From assembly GCF_047495875.1 (NCBI RefSeq), contig NC_092474.1:10850501-10914500 (forward strand): a stretch of 64,000 nucleotides of DNA. Direction: 5' to 3'. Position 1 is the stretch's first letter. Every line of letters starts with the position of its first letter. Positions 1 through 14,275 of the stretch are shown one piece after another. The position numbers and the translations under genes are program-made. A model generated the notes under the pieces. It was not told the DNA's origin. It ran no database searches and saw only the letters and a list, made by a program, of their open reading frames with translations. The stretch comes from Pithys albifrons albifrons (taxonomy: Eukaryota > Chordata > Aves > Passeriformes > Thamnophilidae).

Positions 1-2110
1 CCTGAGATTGTTTGACTCACGAATTATAACTTCTGACCTCTTTCCCCCAGCAAGGAGTTCCTACAGGGATTTCAGCTCTACTGTTCTAGGCCTTAGTTTC
101 TTTCCATGAGAAGTGCAGACAGTAACACCTGTTTTCCAAGGGGGTTCTCAGGTCTTTGGATTTAACAATTTCTGTTCAGATACCAAGCAGAGTGTTGTGG
201 GCCTCTAAAATTGTTTGACACAGCATGTAGGGAGGCTGGAGGAATCAGAAACCTTCTGCTGGATCCCTTCTAAGTGCAAACTGCAGGCATGGGCTGTTAT
301 GTCCTTTGTCTTTTGAGGTGGGATTTAAGGAGATGCTCATATTTGCTGTCTGAAGCCAAATTCACATCTCTCCTTTTTCTGCTTATTAATAACATCAAAC
401 TGTATTAAAACTGTGTGTTTCCTGCATTAGTTTACTGGCTCTCATTTTACACCTTTGTCTTTGTTGTCTTAGCAATGTGTGTCTGAGCTGAATAAATCCC
501 CTGAAAAAGTTCTCCTTAAGACAAGTAGACGTGAAGGTTCCTAATTCTAAACACACCCGTTTGTTAGTTTGAAGGGTCACCCCTAGTCTTTACCAAAATA
601 TATAAACATTGGGAAGAGCTGGTAAGTGCCTGAAACAGTTGGATCAGTGTAAGAGGAGAAGGAATGATCATCTGCAATGAATTAAAATCTTAAGAACCAT
701 ACTTCAAAAAGAGTTATTATTGATCAGGAGAAAAGCAGCTCCTTTCTTCCTTTCCAGTGACTTTCTGGGATACCCACAGTGATACACTGTGAGGAAATGG
801 GAGGATACAGTGAGGAAAGAAGCAGTTTCCAGTTTTCAGGTGCTCTCATCTATTTACCTGGCTGAGAAAAACGTCATGCATAGTAAGATCTTATCAACAC
901 TGGCACTTATGAAATGTCTTAATTACCTCAGTTTCCTACAGCTTCTTTCACTTTTCAGATGATTTAGAGCTGCAAACAAGGCTCCCAGAAGACTGTATAG
1001 AGACTCTGCTCATGACACCACTTCAGTAAGTACATGACAGCAAGTCACACTCTTTCTAATAATATCAAATATTTTAAAATATACATTGACTAAGCTTAGA
1101 CATTTGAAAGGTATTGTTAATTTCTAATGGGTTTGTGCATTAAAGGCATGAGGACTAATGACAGACTAGGCAGATCAAACAGAGGTTTTTCCTGACACTC
1201 CAGCTCTGAAGGACTCAAATGTGGATAAGACTGTTATGTAAGACAGGCTTTTGGATATCACTGAAGTGCTTTACAATTAAGATTGAATATTAATAAAAGA
1301 CTTAGACTGAAAACCTCCAGCTATTAGAAGGATTAGGACTTTGCAGTGGGCTAGGGGAATACATACCACGTCAAAACCATTTTCTTGGCTGTGATCAAAG
1401 GCAGAAAAGGCTGTGGCAGAAGCAGCATCTTGGAGGATGGGAAACAAAGCTTCAGCATCACATAACAATATTAATTAATAATAATGATACTATTAATATT
1501 ATATATAATATAGCAGTGGTAGTAGTAATAGTAACAGCAGCAACAACTCATGCAGAGATAGCAACCCATAGCAGCAACAGAAAACATCTGGGGGTGCTGC
1601 CAGCACTGTGCCTCTGACAGCAGCTGTCCCTACACAAGGGGACAAGCCTCTGCTCATTTACACCCCCGTGGCTGTCCTGGCTTTCCTGGGAAGAGCCTGA
1701 GAGAACAGAATCCACACAGTGCATTATCATCAGCTCCTTACACCAGAGCACCAGCCAGGAGGAATTAGCACGGACCTTTACAGGGCTCAAGGCCACATAA
1801 ACAAACTGGGCTTTATTAGATCTATTTTATGGAGATTGATTCTTTTTTTCAGGAACAATCTCTCAAGGAAGTTCCTTAGAGGGTATTTCCTTTGAAAGCT
1901 CAGGCCATTTCCCTGTGATTCTCAAGGGAACAATTGCTCCAATAGTTTCATTCTGTTCTACAGGAATTCCAGTTTGTAATACACTGTAATCAGGCAAATA
2001 GTATTGGCTGCATTCTGAATATACTTCTTACAAGGTCTCCTCCTCTTGGAAAAATCCGGGGACTGACCCCCTGTGCCAAGGATCCATTCCCAGATCATCC
2101 TTCTACAGCA
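1..2110. other. AT-rich intergenic stretch, no gene seen
   Basis: I see no open frame with recognisable homology, no splice-framed exon and no RNA gene. A short AT-rich simple-sequence tract with TAA/TAG/ACA-type triplets lies at about 1468-1545. By synteny this side of POP5 should face CABP1, but I find no EF-hand exon. Confidence 0.5.
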
Positions 2111-2116
2111 GGGATG

Positions 2117-2530
2117 GTGCCTGGAGTGTGTTCCCTCCCAAGCCACAGCCCTGGCCACCAAATCTGTGAGTGTGTTCCCTCCCAAGCCACAGCCCTGGCC
2201 ACCAAATCTGTGAGCGTGTGTCCTCCCAGGCCACAGCCCTGGCCACCAAATCTGCGAGTGTGTTCCCCTCCAGGCCACAGCCCTGGCCACCAAATCTGTG
2301 AGTGTGTGTCCTCCCAGGCCACAGCCCTGGCCACCAAATCTGTGAGTGTGTTCCCTCCCAGGCCACAGCCCTGGCCACCAAATCTGTGAGTGTGCTCCCC
2401 TCCAGGCCACAGCCCTGGCCACCAAATCTGTGAGTGTGTTCCCTCCCAGGCCACAGCCCTGGCTACCAAATCTGGGAGTGTGTTCCCTCCCAGGCCACAG
2501 CCCTGGCTACCAAATCTGGGAGTGGCTCAG
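2117..2530. repeat. 44-bp minisatellite, about 9 copies
   Basis: A unit containing CCACAGCCCTGGCCACCAAA recurs with exact 44-bp spacing: the AATCTG anchor is at 2161, 2205, 2249, 2293, 2337, 2381, 2425, 2469 and 2513. Copies differ by a few point changes (for example AAGCC/AGGCC, CTGTGAG/CTGCGAG/CTGGGAG). The array is free of stops in several frames on both strands, which gives repetitive apparent proteins. That is expected when the unit itself lacks stops, and I do not treat them as genes. Confidence 0.95.
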
Positions 2531-5500
2531 TTGCCCAGGCTCAGGAACACGGACAAGGCAAAAGCCTTCCCTGGGTTAAGCAGAGACAGCTGGAAATGCG
2601 TCATTAATAAGGAATAACTTCGAAAGCAGTTTGGGAGCAGAGGGATTAAGGAATGCCATATGGTATCAGGAATAAAAAGATGCCAAGGAGTGTAACTTCA
2701 GTGGAAAAGAAGAAGCTACCAAGATGCCCAGAGAAGCTGAAAGTCTGGAAATACAGAAGGCAATTGGGAAAATATAAATTGCATGTGTATGTGCTAGAAA
2801 TCCGTGTTTATTTAAAAGCCATGTATGCCAGTAAAAAGCAAGACAATCACAAGTTTTATTTTTCTTAATACTCAATTTTGATGCATTTGAAATGTTTAAG
2901 AGGTTCCAGTCAATTCTGGCAGTGAGAACTCCTTAGAAATCCATATACATTATGAGATATTGCAGTTCACATAAAAATGAAATGTAAAGATTTATTTTCC
3001 TTAGGCAAATAAAAAAAAAAGGAAAGTGGAGCTGAAGAAATGCATGTGCCTGGCTGATTCTTACCTTTTCAAAGATTACTAAGGGGTGTCTCTCCTGAGA
3101 TTTTTTCCAAAAATTCAAATTAACTTCTGTCCTCTTAATAGTAAATTGGTTTTCCCTCAAAATTTTCAAGGCTGATAGAAGGTCAAATAACCAAACTGTG
3201 GCAATTGTCCAGTCCAGAATTAATTGCAAATCATATCTAAACACAACAAAGACACAAAATACACCATAAAAGAGACCTAAGTACACTTAGCCTGAAGGCC
3301 AAATCATGGAGAAACACACGTGCTCGATGACAACCAGGATGGACCAAGGAAATATCTGGTATGTGGAAGAAGATGCAAGAGATGTCCTGGATCAGTTTTG
3401 CTCAGTTTACAAACACAACACAGACAAGACCACTGCAGTGCCACCTCCAGTGAACTGCTCATGAGGGAAAGGTCAGTGTTGCAGTGGGAGATGAACACAC
3501 CATTGGCTTGAAAGGAAATGAAACATTCATTAAACTGGACAATGGCACACGAGTACCATGCTAAGCACAGTCTTATATGCAATTAAAAAAATAAAACAAC
3601 AGAGAGAGCAAGGGATATCCAGGTAAAATTCAGAAATTACACTGATAAACCTGCCACCATTAAAGGATTATAGAGATTAGATATAAGAGTAAAGAGGATA
3701 CTGAAACACAATTAAGGGTAGTGGCTGAGGGTATTGTTTACTGTGCCAAAGGCACAGCAAGCACTGGAGTTGAGCAAATGGCAGCACACGTGGGAAGGTT
3801 GGTACAACACAGAATGCAAAGAAAAGCTTGATATTGATTTTCCAGCTGAAGGACACCAGACATCTCTCTAAGACTTTCCAGTGAAGGAAAGGCTTATTGG
3901 TCTCAGAGTCACCAACTAAGTAAAAGAGACAAGTGACAGAAAAAACCCCAACATGCTGCTTTGTCAGTGGCACTGACACTGTATTCTGTCACTACGAATA
4001 ACTTCCAGTCTCCATGAAACTCACTCCAACAACGTAGTGGAAACTGGTACTAAAATAATTTATCAGTTATTGGCAAATCCTGTTGATAAAACTGGGGCAG
4101 TCAGATGTTATTATGTATCTAATATCAGATAATTTGATCTGCAGCAAGTAAATCCAATGGGTATCCAGCTGGATTCACAACTCATGCCTTTGCAAAGGAA
4201 CGCTAGTGATTCAGCAAAATGTTCAACCAAAATATTAATAAACATTATTAATACCACAGAAGCAATCCAGAACATTGGCTGAAATGAGAGTATTTAAAAA
4301 CCACATTTTCCAAATATTTGTCTGTTTCCTTTCTCTGGTGGCAAAGGACAAGGCTAATTAATCAGCTACATCTGCAGTAAAATCTCCACATTTTCCAGCA
4401 GAAAGACAAGATAGAAATTTAAGAACTCATTTTTTACTCACAATTATTCAACTTCTTATTGATCCTTTGCAAACTGTCAATCTGATTTATTTGTTTTTTG
4501 CAGACTGAAGATACATGGAAGAGAGTTGCCTGTACCATTGCTGTAACAATTAGCTGGAGCCTTCAGGCCAGTGGTATCTATTGGTCCATAAATTAGTGTC
4601 CTCTGCTACCTAAGAGGCTCCACATCATTTTATTAATGAAGTTCCAAAGTTCATTAACACTTCAATTTATTGTCCCTGGCTTGAAACCTTGAAGATTATT
4701 TATAAAGTTGAAATAAAAATACAATTACAAGCAAGAATATATTACGTAGATAAATAATTCCTGAAATGCTATTACTGTATTTACAACTAAAACATCAATG
4801 TGCACTTTATGTATAATTTTGAGTATTTATAGTGCAAGTTAATAGTCTCTGATGCAACATATTAGAAAACCACACTAATACAACAGGGCTTCAACCCTGT
4901 AAACAATGTATTTATTTAACAAAATAAAAAATGAGACTTAGAATACCTGAAGTTCAAGAAACTGGGGGTTTGAAGTAATATAAAGACAGAGATGAAATGG
5001 AACAAACTCACAAGTTACACCCTGTAGTACCCAGAGCCACCAGCTTTACAAACATGACCCAGCACACATTTGTGACGATCAATAGCTCTAAAAAAATGTT
5101 CACAGGAGACTGTGGACATGGGAGGCTGTCCCAGAAGACAGGCATATGCTGAAGAGGAACACAGAACACATTTCCAAGTTCAAGAACAAGATTTTTGCCT
5201 TGCCTGACAAAGTGACAGCTTGGCAGCTGTTATAATAAGTTGAAACAACTAAATCTAGATATGGTATCACCAAGTGGGCTTAGCACACCCTGACATCAGT
5301 AGTTTCATATGTTGAGAAACATTGTCAACTTTATGGTACACTCTAAATCTTCAGAGAATAATGAGGATCTTTAGTATTTACTAGTTATAAGTCATCGTTA
5401 GAGCCATCATAGAATGATTGCTTTGTTAATTTGGATAATGATGATGATCTGGCTTGGAGAGAAGGGTGAGATACTGAGCACTTAAATAGTGTTAAGCCTC

Positions 5501-7330
5501 CCAGACACAGGAACTGTATGGAAGAAGCACAGCAGAAACACATGATGGTTGAGCAGCTGAAATTCTGACTGATTACTGGATGTTATGCCAGCAGAGCCCC
5601 TGCACAGTTCCCTACAGTGATTTCTGCTGGCAGAAGAGGCTGGAAATCTTAGAAAGCAACACTTGTCCATTACAATGGCAGTAGGGTGAACTGTACACAT
5701 GTTCAAACAAGATGTCAATGCTGAACACTGATTACCCAGACAATGCTTGGGTCACTAACCCCGTATCTCAGCCTGTGGTGGTGTCTCACTCCCAGCAAGA
5801 GCTGGGGAGAATGAAAGTTTCCCACAGTTATTCCCCCCAGTCTAATGCTATTCCTGGAAGCACAGTATGGTCCCATTATTTGAATCCCCACTTGCATCAG
5901 AAACAGTGATCTGGAACATTGCATTCTGTAGCCCTTGGAACAGCAAATGTTTTACAGGTCCTCCTGTGACCCAAGAGCCAGGAGGACAGCATGGGAGGAA
6001 TATCAGCAAGAAAGCCCTAAATGAAGAAATGAAATAGGTCTCCCTTGGAGAGGAGGCTTACTGGAGTGTAACGAAAACAAGCCCCATCCCTCCTCCCTGC
6101 ACACACACATACACACCCTAGAGGCTTTTGCAAAGCCACAGGAACGGAAATAATTTTGTTTGAATCCATCAAGCATTAAAATCCGTTTGCTGAGGGATTG
6201 AAGTGAAAAATGAGCCAGAGACAGGAATTAGAAGCTCACCGCCTGGGCTGTCAAAAGGGATTTTCCCCAGATAGAAAACAAGCAATTGGAAATGCAGGGA
6301 AGTAAATCCTTTCAGACTCTGACATGTATGCACACACTTGGTTTCCCCTCCCAACCCTGTTGGTTCTGGGTTCACCAAGTCAAACCTGGACACATCTCCT
6401 TGTGCACTCTCTGGCCATACTGTCCATCCCTGAGATCCCCTTCCAGGGGTCTGCTCAGGAATGTTGCAAGCCTCAGGCAAAGGGGAGGTGATGAGACACC
6501 CCGGGGAGCCAGCTGCACTTCCATACACTGTACTCATAGTGCCTGAGGTGCCAAAGGGAAGACAGGGCAGCAGCTGAAAGGATAAACCAACAGCTCTAAG
6601 AACCATTTTATCTACTGTGTAAAATTCACTGAAAAAAGAGGTAAGGAGCAAAGTTGACATTCTAGTTATAATCCCTTAAAAGGTACAAGCACATCTTAGT
6701 TTACCACTCAAAAAAACCCACAAAACACTACACCTCATGTCCCTGAAACATGGTCTCTTTCTCTCAAGACCAATAAAAATATCTCTGCACCAGCTACATT
6801 TTGTTGATGTGTATTTGTTGAGGTTTATTTGCAACCATAAAAGTCAGATGTCTACTTTTCCCAAAGCAATTGTCTACTGAACGAAGAAGGGAGAGGAAGA
6901 AAGAAGTGAAGAAAAAGAGAAGATGAAGGGTCAGATGTGCAGCATTTAAGCTGTGGAAGAAGCAACAGAGTGACTGGAGCCAAGGAGCCATCTAACCATA
7001 GCCAGACATGCAAATTGGTTTAAGAACAGGACAGAGGTAGAACAAGGGAAATATTCACACAACAGGATCCCTGGTGTTCTGTGGCTTTGAATTCAAAAGC
7101 CAGTTAAGAGAACAGACAACTCAAAGAAGTTTAATATAAAACTCAATAACTTTTATGTTCACTAAAATGCTTCAAGATAAAGCCCACAGTTACCTAGATA
7201 CAAAGACGTGTGTTTGTAGTAAATATTTTCTTTAACACATGCTGTCCTCTACTGTTGTGTAAAACACTTTCCTATTATACTGTGACTCTCTCTGGTAATA
7301 ATACTACCACTTAGGAGGTGTTTCATCACT
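2531..7330. other. Intergenic, nothing recognised
   Basis: AT-rich single-copy-looking sequence. Open frames are short, overlapping and without recognisable protein similarity. I see no tandem repeat, CR1 tail or promoter-like CpG cluster. Confidence 0.4.
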
Positions 7331-7334
7331 ACAG

Positions 7335-7480
7335 ATCACACTGTGCTTAACCCAGGGGGTATCATTATCTCTGTTTCACATGTGGAGTCATGGAAGCACC
7401 TAAAGATGAAATGAGTCCACAGCAAGATCAGAAAACCAACTACAGTTTTACAGTGTCAGCTTGTATATAGAGAAACCTCA
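7335..7480 (+). repeat. Possible ancient MIR-like SINE remnant
   Basis: The order of short motifs (ATCATTATCTCTGTTTCACA, then GGAGTCATGGAAGC, then CACAGCAAGATCAGAAAACC) resembles the core of a MIR-type SINE: a 'cattatccctgttttacag' block, a 'ggaaactgaggc' block and a 'cacagcaagtcag' block. It is heavily diverged and recognised by eye only. Confidence 0.35.
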
Positions 7481-10400
7481 GGAGGTTTAAATGAGATTTG
7501 CTGGCAGCATAAAAGCTGTTTGAAAACACCAATGAAAAGAGCTCAGGATAAACAAAATAAAAAATAAAGGTGATAATGTTATGGCCATGGCACAGAAAGA
7601 ATTAGCAAGTGTCAGCTTAGCAGCTACAGTAGGCAGAGTTTGTGTTTTGCTCACACTGATGATATTCACAGTTGTCTCCCTGCTCCTTGAGGAGCTGATG
7701 AGCTCTCAGCAGAATCCTACACCAGGACCAGAGCACACTGACAGCTGAGCAAAAGACCTGGAAAAGATGCTGGCTGAAGTCAGCTGGTGGCTGTGTGGCT
7801 CTAGGGACAATATTAAGGTAGGAGCTGGTTTGAATCTGGGAAGTCTTATATGCCATCCCTATTCCCGTCCCCGTCCTGCTGAAGATGCTGCTGCACTGAA
7901 CCTGAAAGGTCTGGTTATAAATAGCTTCTCCCTGCAGCTCCTCAATGAGCCACTGAGGCGGAATGAGTCATCTCTGCCAGCTCCCTGGCCCCCCCAAAAC
8001 GGCTGCGTCAGGTTGGGAGCGTGGCTGCCAAACAGTGGTACACACTGTTCCCTCTCAAAGGGCAGCGGCCTTGGGGGACAGGGACACCAAACAATCCAGA
8101 TCTACCCATTACTCATAAGCACCCAAAAGTCACATCACTTTGTGAATAATGTGAAATCCATCAAGAGGGCTTAGAAACCTACGCTGGCACTTCAGCTTCT
8201 TTGTCCACACCATTATCCAAACCACCCTCGGTTTTCAACTGGAGCTTCTAAGCCAGTACTTGGTTTGTTATGGAAATGATTGAGCAGATCTTGGGGAGTG
8301 AACTTCTCATTCTGCTCTACAACGAACTTCTCCTTACCAAGATCTGGTGACATGTTCATCGAATGGGCACAGAAATCAAGCAGCTGAGCAGTCAAACCCT
8401 CACCTCTAGATCAGGTGTGCTACTAGGCACATCTCTGTATTTCCCATGATGAAATAACACAAAAATTTTAAAAAGAAAATTCAGATTTGCTTATTTCATT
8501 GTGAGAGACACTCACCAAGCTGATAGACAGCTGTATCTCTTCTAGTCCTGTTGCAGGAAAGCAGAGTGTTCCTTGGTGTGATTTCCTGAACTTGCATAAG
8601 ACACCAGGGAAGAAGAGTAATGAAATTCTAGTAATTATTTGTTCACATTGACTTTATTCAGAGGCAAATGGAACTCTTCTGAGACATGTTCTTTCTCAAA
8701 CCTAAGACAATAAAGATGTTTCATGAATTTTAGGATAAACACCTATGTAAATAAGTAAAGAACAAGTTCCAGCCAAGAAACTCATACCAATTTGTGGTTA
8801 TCAGAGACTGGAGGGATTGGGCATGAGTACTTATGGTGGGGGAAATAATTCAAACCAATACTGGGCTAAAAAGAAGGAAAAGAGTATCAGGTAGGGAGAA
8901 AAATACAAAGTCAATGGCTAAGAAGAACACGAGCAGGGTCTGGAAGCCAGTATTACTGTTCTTAAACAAAACAAAAAACCCAACTCAGAACAAATGAAAC
9001 AAAAAGCAAGATTTGGAGACAGGACATGAGGAAAGCTCCTAGTGATACATTTCTTCCACAGAGAGAGTTTAAGATAATGTGATCAAAGTGATTTATGTTT
9101 CCCATAAACTAATTCCAATGGCTGTGTCCTGTGATTTACTCAAACATTTTGTGAGAAGACAAGCTCTGGACAACAGGACAGGCAGTCAAGAATACTATAC
9201 AGTTCAGCTGAAGTCAAACCTTTGCAAGCAGAATCTTGAAAAATAAACTCCACAAATAGCTGTTAATGAACTGAAGACTGGTGAGGTTGATGCCAATCCA
9301 CACAAACAGAATGAGCAGTGCAATGCATTGCAGGTCCCTCTGTTTGCCCACTGGTGCTGACAAGACAACACTGCCCAGCTCTGTGGCCTCTCTGGTTCTG
9401 CCAGTGGTGCCCAGCCCTGCTGTGTGATGGCAGAGGGTGTGTTTGCTTTCAGCTCATGATGCAAACGATGACAAAGCTTGGCAGACTCTTTGCTACCAGC
9501 TGAGGTGATACACTGTTGTCTCAAAGGAGGCAGAACGTGATGCAGTTTTACAAGAGCTGCCTCTTCCTTTTCCCTCCAGTTTTTAATTCATCATCAAACC
9601 AATAAGGTACATTATGTTAAAAGTTAATGACTTTGTTCTGATGGTTTTAAAACAGACTGACTTCAGAATTTTTTAAGTTCATCATGTACAACCTCATTGT
9701 TTCTATATTCATGTCTGGGACTATTTTATCTTTGATGATTTTTTTTTCTAAACAGAAGGGACTTACTCCAGAGAAGAACTTAAACCTTGAAAAGACCCCT
9801 GTCCTGCTTTCTACCACCCTCTCAGCACTTAGAAAGTTATTTATTGGTACCTGGCACCCATAAAAGGACAATTCCCCTTTCTGCTACCACCTCTAACCTG
9901 TCTTCCTCATTATTACCTCTTCTCTGTCTCCCAACAAGGATACAAAGAATAATAACTCTTCTCTTGCAATGTTCCCATATCAGTGAGTAACAACATGAAC
10001 CTGACCTCCCTACTTTTCACTGTGCAGAAGGAACAGGCTCGTGACCATCTTTTCTCTCACCTTTAAGTTTCCCCATTAGAAAAGATTTAGTTGCATTGTT
10101 ATTGATCCATACAGCCCTGGGTTCTCTGTGGAATCCATCCTTTACAAAGGTTGTACAACTGCAGATTAACTGTGTCCCAAGGACGTATCTGGGCTGTCCC
10201 CAGGTGCTGCCCCCAGGTCCTGTGTTGAGTGATGGCCAAGAAAGAAAATCACAGAAGTCAATGACTTGCTGTCAAACCCCCGTCTGGTTTTCACGATGGG
10301 AGAAGGATAGAACAGGTAAACTCCTGAAGTTTCATGACTTTCTTAGCATTCTACAATTCTTTTATTCTCAATAATAAGCATATTTATCAATTCAGAAGCT

Positions 10401-13400
10401 AAAACTTTGAACTCAGTGCAGGTTATTTTATGCACAGATGTAGTTCTGTCACTTGCCACTTGGATGCAAACTAGCAGGCAGTACAAGAAACAGGACATAG
10501 AGAAACATCTCAAGACATGGGAAAGCAAATTCTTTGCTCATTTGCAAAGTACAATTGCAATTACTACAAGAGATATGTCCAGTGTACCCAGAGGGATCAT
10601 CTGTCCTAAATAATGCAAGGGAATGCCAGTGGCAAAGGCTACAGTGACAGTTCCACAACTAAGGGAATGGTGTTTCTCATACCTAAGAAGAACTTTTTTT
10701 TTTTAATTAATGAGCAAGAAAATAGTTTAAAAAAGAAATGAGGTATATATGAGCCAAGAGCCTCAGTGATGACTGAGGTCCTGATGGGAGCAAGGGAAAT
10801 GCTGATGAAACACAATTACCCTTTAAATATTTGTCAAGGCCAGCAGATCCCAAAATAGCCTTTCAGACATGAAAAAATCCCAATAAAACACTTCCACCAA
10901 CAGGTGTCCTAATTGTCCCGAGACTGTAAGCAATCCTCTGGTTGTCCCACACTGCAGACTTGGAAATTAAAGGTACTGAAACCAATGGGAATTCAGCAGC
11001 TACTGCAAGGAAAGGACAAGAATTTTCACAGAGCAGCTGAAGCAGAATAGCTGCTACCACCTGGAAAGGGCTGCCATTTGCAACCATCAAACAAGAAATG
11101 AGAGGAAAAGCATCTCTAAAAGTAGTTCCATCTGTTGAAATGGTGTTTCCAGGATCCTACCTATATCCTTCTTCACCTGGGACCAGGTACCTCTCCAACA
11201 TCCAGGTCTGTTTCATCCTCATCAGTGTCTTTGGCTACTCTGAACGTGGGGAATTCAGGCTCCTAAAGACAAAAGTGAAGGCACAATTAGCCCAAATTCA
11301 TTGGTGAGTTCTGTGTTTTAGACTGGGATTATGCAAAGCATTATATACCTTCCTTAGAAAAGCAGACCTTTTTAAGGTCCTAGAGGCTGTCTGCCAAACT
11401 CTCCAGAAATTTCTACACTCTTTCCTTAAACATCCTAAGGGAGGATGTTTTCTGTTATCTCTCAGCGTGTGTAGCTTCCCACAAGGAGCAGGGTATATGA
11501 AATGAACAGAGAGAATCAGGTGTTTTTCATAAGCCACATCCCTTTGCAACAGACAAAAATTCACACTAGTCAAGCTCCAAATTCAAAACTGACCAAGGAA
11601 ATATTTAAACTGAAAACTTCAAAGAATAGAAAAAGCAGTTAAAAAAATAAACAAATCAACCCAATGGAGATTCAGGTAAGAACAATGCGGGACTCATAAT
11701 TCAACCCTAATTTCATTCCTCCATTCTTTCACCATTATATTTTTTCTCCTTTCTGATCCACTGGACCCACTTTGTTTTCCCCTCTTCCTATTCTGCTGCA
11801 TTAAGCACAGATGTAGTAATTATGCAACAAGGTTTTTCTTAAATTGCAAAATGGAATGATTAAATTGTGTGTATGAACAGAAAAAAAATAATCCCAATGG
11901 AACTAAAGCAGTTAAGCACAGGTAGAAAGCTGCTGATGCCCAATGGCACAGCCAGTCCCCTGCCCATGCTGTGTGGGAAAAGCCACAGCCAGGGTGTGCT
12001 GTCATCCAACCCAGCTCCTGCAGGATTTTAGATAATGACAGAGACACAACCATTTACATCTGCTGTCACTGTTGCTTGGCAGAAAAAACCAAATTCCTTT
12101 TAGGCTGTCCAGACATTTCAGTTTCTCTTAGGACCCAGTTAAAAAAAAATGAAAGAAACTGATTATTCCACTGTGGATAGAAATATGGAGGAGGTCACCA
12201 TATGCGTAGGATAAATATCCTCCCGTTGCAAACTTGTATCAGTCCGTCCATCATCTGCTCTGCGGGATAAAAATGTCTCAGATACTGTGTACTCAAACAT
12301 CAGAATTGCCCATCTTATTTACAGTGCTTACTGCTGTTCAGCAGGATCAGCCATGAAGATTAAGGTGGTTTTTTGCTCAGCCAATTGCCCTTTCCTTTAT
12401 TTTCTTCTTTTTTTTCATTGAACCTTCACCTCTCCTTTTCCCCGATGTAAAAGGTACAAAACTCTGAAGAGACAACAATACAGTCATGAAATTCTCAAAG
12501 GAATGGATTGTGCTCATGTAGGAAATTAGATCATTCTGCAGAACTTTCAGCAGATCCTCTCCAATACTGCTTTCACACCTCTTTCATTGATTTTGTTATA
12601 CAATATCAAAAGGACACTGTAGACCCACATCTGAATCTAGTGCCAATGCACTGAACAAAAAGTCACTCTGTCCCAAGGGAGAGGAGAAGGAATGGGTAAA
12701 GAGGAGCAATGAGAGAAAGGGAGAGCAGCACACGGAAGAAAAGAAAGGCCAAGCAATAGCTGAAAAGAAAAAAATCTTTCTTTTTGCTCTCTGTACCTTC
12801 TCATGTTTGTCTCCCACACTTGAGAAGCCCCTGTCCCATCTCCTGGGTACTGGGACAAAGTGGTCTGCAGTCTGATGCCTTTAAACTGAAACCCAGCCCA
12901 AACCTGACTTTCCAATTTCTAAAGCTCTGGCAGGGAACAGGCAGGAGGTAAGAGCATCCCTGAGGAAGCAAGGCTTCTCCGGCAGAGCTGCTGCAGCAGC
13001 AAAGCTATTAATAAATGTTTGCAATCTTTTAATCGCTCCTCTAAATTGCCATCGTGTTCCTGCAAACCCCATAGTGTGTCAGTGCAGCTGCCTCCTCCCG
13101 CTGCCTCCCCGTGTTCGTGCATGTGAGTGAGGGGGAACATCAGGAACACGCTCAGATCCGAGGGCTGCTGCAGCCTTAGAGGGAATGATTTTGACAAGCG
13201 ACTTTTTAAATCTTCCCTGTTCCAAAGGAAGTGTATTACTTACATTTATAAACTGCATTTTCACCTGGTTCTCCTTCTCCAGCAAATCCCGCCCACTCAA
13301 TCAAGACACAAACTTTTTTCATTAAAATATCACACCTGATCTGTCGTGGCTTGGGACCTGCCACCCGAGAGGCCACATCTCTTGTGATGTGATAGCACTG

Positions 13401-13790
13401 TAGGCACAGTCACCCAGCAGTCCCTCTGGCTCAGACGAAGATATTCCCAGTCACACAACATTTCTGCCCACTTTATGAGACCCACTATGGAGCTGACAGT
13501 CACCAGGGTACAACACAAACACATATATTGCTTTTCAGGCTTTTCTACTGGGTCATTTAGTCAGAATATAAGTGGACTGGATAGCTGTGATCCTATTTAT
13601 GGCAAGAGATACCATTTCAGGATGAAAAGGATTAATACTTTTAAATAAATTGCCTATTTGCCTCTTCATGTTTCTAAAGTGTATCCATTATTGTCCAAAC
13701 TAGGATATTACAGACAAAGCCACCTTCTAACGTCATGGTGGAGATCAGCTTAATCCTTTCTCTGTTCCCTCCCCCAGCTCAAACTCTCAT
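7481..13790. other. Intergenic, nothing recognised
   Basis: No gene, RNA or repeat recognised. An open frame at 7767-8174 (+, 135 codons) has no recognisable domain or homologue and is probably chance. Confidence 0.4.
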
Positions 13791-13879
13791 CTTCATCCTA
13801 ATTATAATAGCATTTGAAATTATCATGGTTTAAAAAAAGATGCCAGCTTATATAATATTCTTATTGCTTATTAATGATT

Positions 13880-14275
13880 TCAGAAGGGAGAGCAAGTTGC
13901 CTTGCATTCTGGGAATTATGCAAACCAAGGCTGAGCCATACCTTGTTGGACTCCACCAGTTTCTTCCTTGGAAGGCTGATGCGTGAGGATTACCATGTAA
14001 TAACAGATGTTAAGGCTTTTAGTGAATGACAGGCCTGTGCACACACTTGAACAAGAAGACATGACAGGCGTCACATTTCACAGTGATTAGCCTTGGGCAC
14101 TTTTCAGAGGCAGAAGACTCGAGGCAAAGTGACTTTAACCGCCCCGCGAGTGTGATAATCCCCAAGACGGCACCGCCTGAAGAGTTTGATCGTTGTTCAG
14201 GATGGGAGCTTATGAATAATGATACAGAAAACAGCAGACTGGATATCAGCGACACGGTCACACGGCACTGACAGC
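13880..14275. promoter_or_regulatory. Candidate conserved noncoding element
   Basis: This segment stands out from its AT-rich surroundings. It mixes TAAT-type and ATGCAAA-type motifs with a cluster of retained CpGs (about 14100-14270, including ACCGCCCCGCGAG and GACACGGTCACACGGC) but has no long open frame. CpG retention outside a promoter suggests constraint or an enhancer. This is inference; no alignment was possible. Confidence 0.2.

Noticed and set aside
1958..2617. Overlapping open frames of 75-155 codons on both strands across the 44-bp array
   Set aside because: They are translations of a stop-free tandem repeat in different frames, with no conserved domain or splice context.
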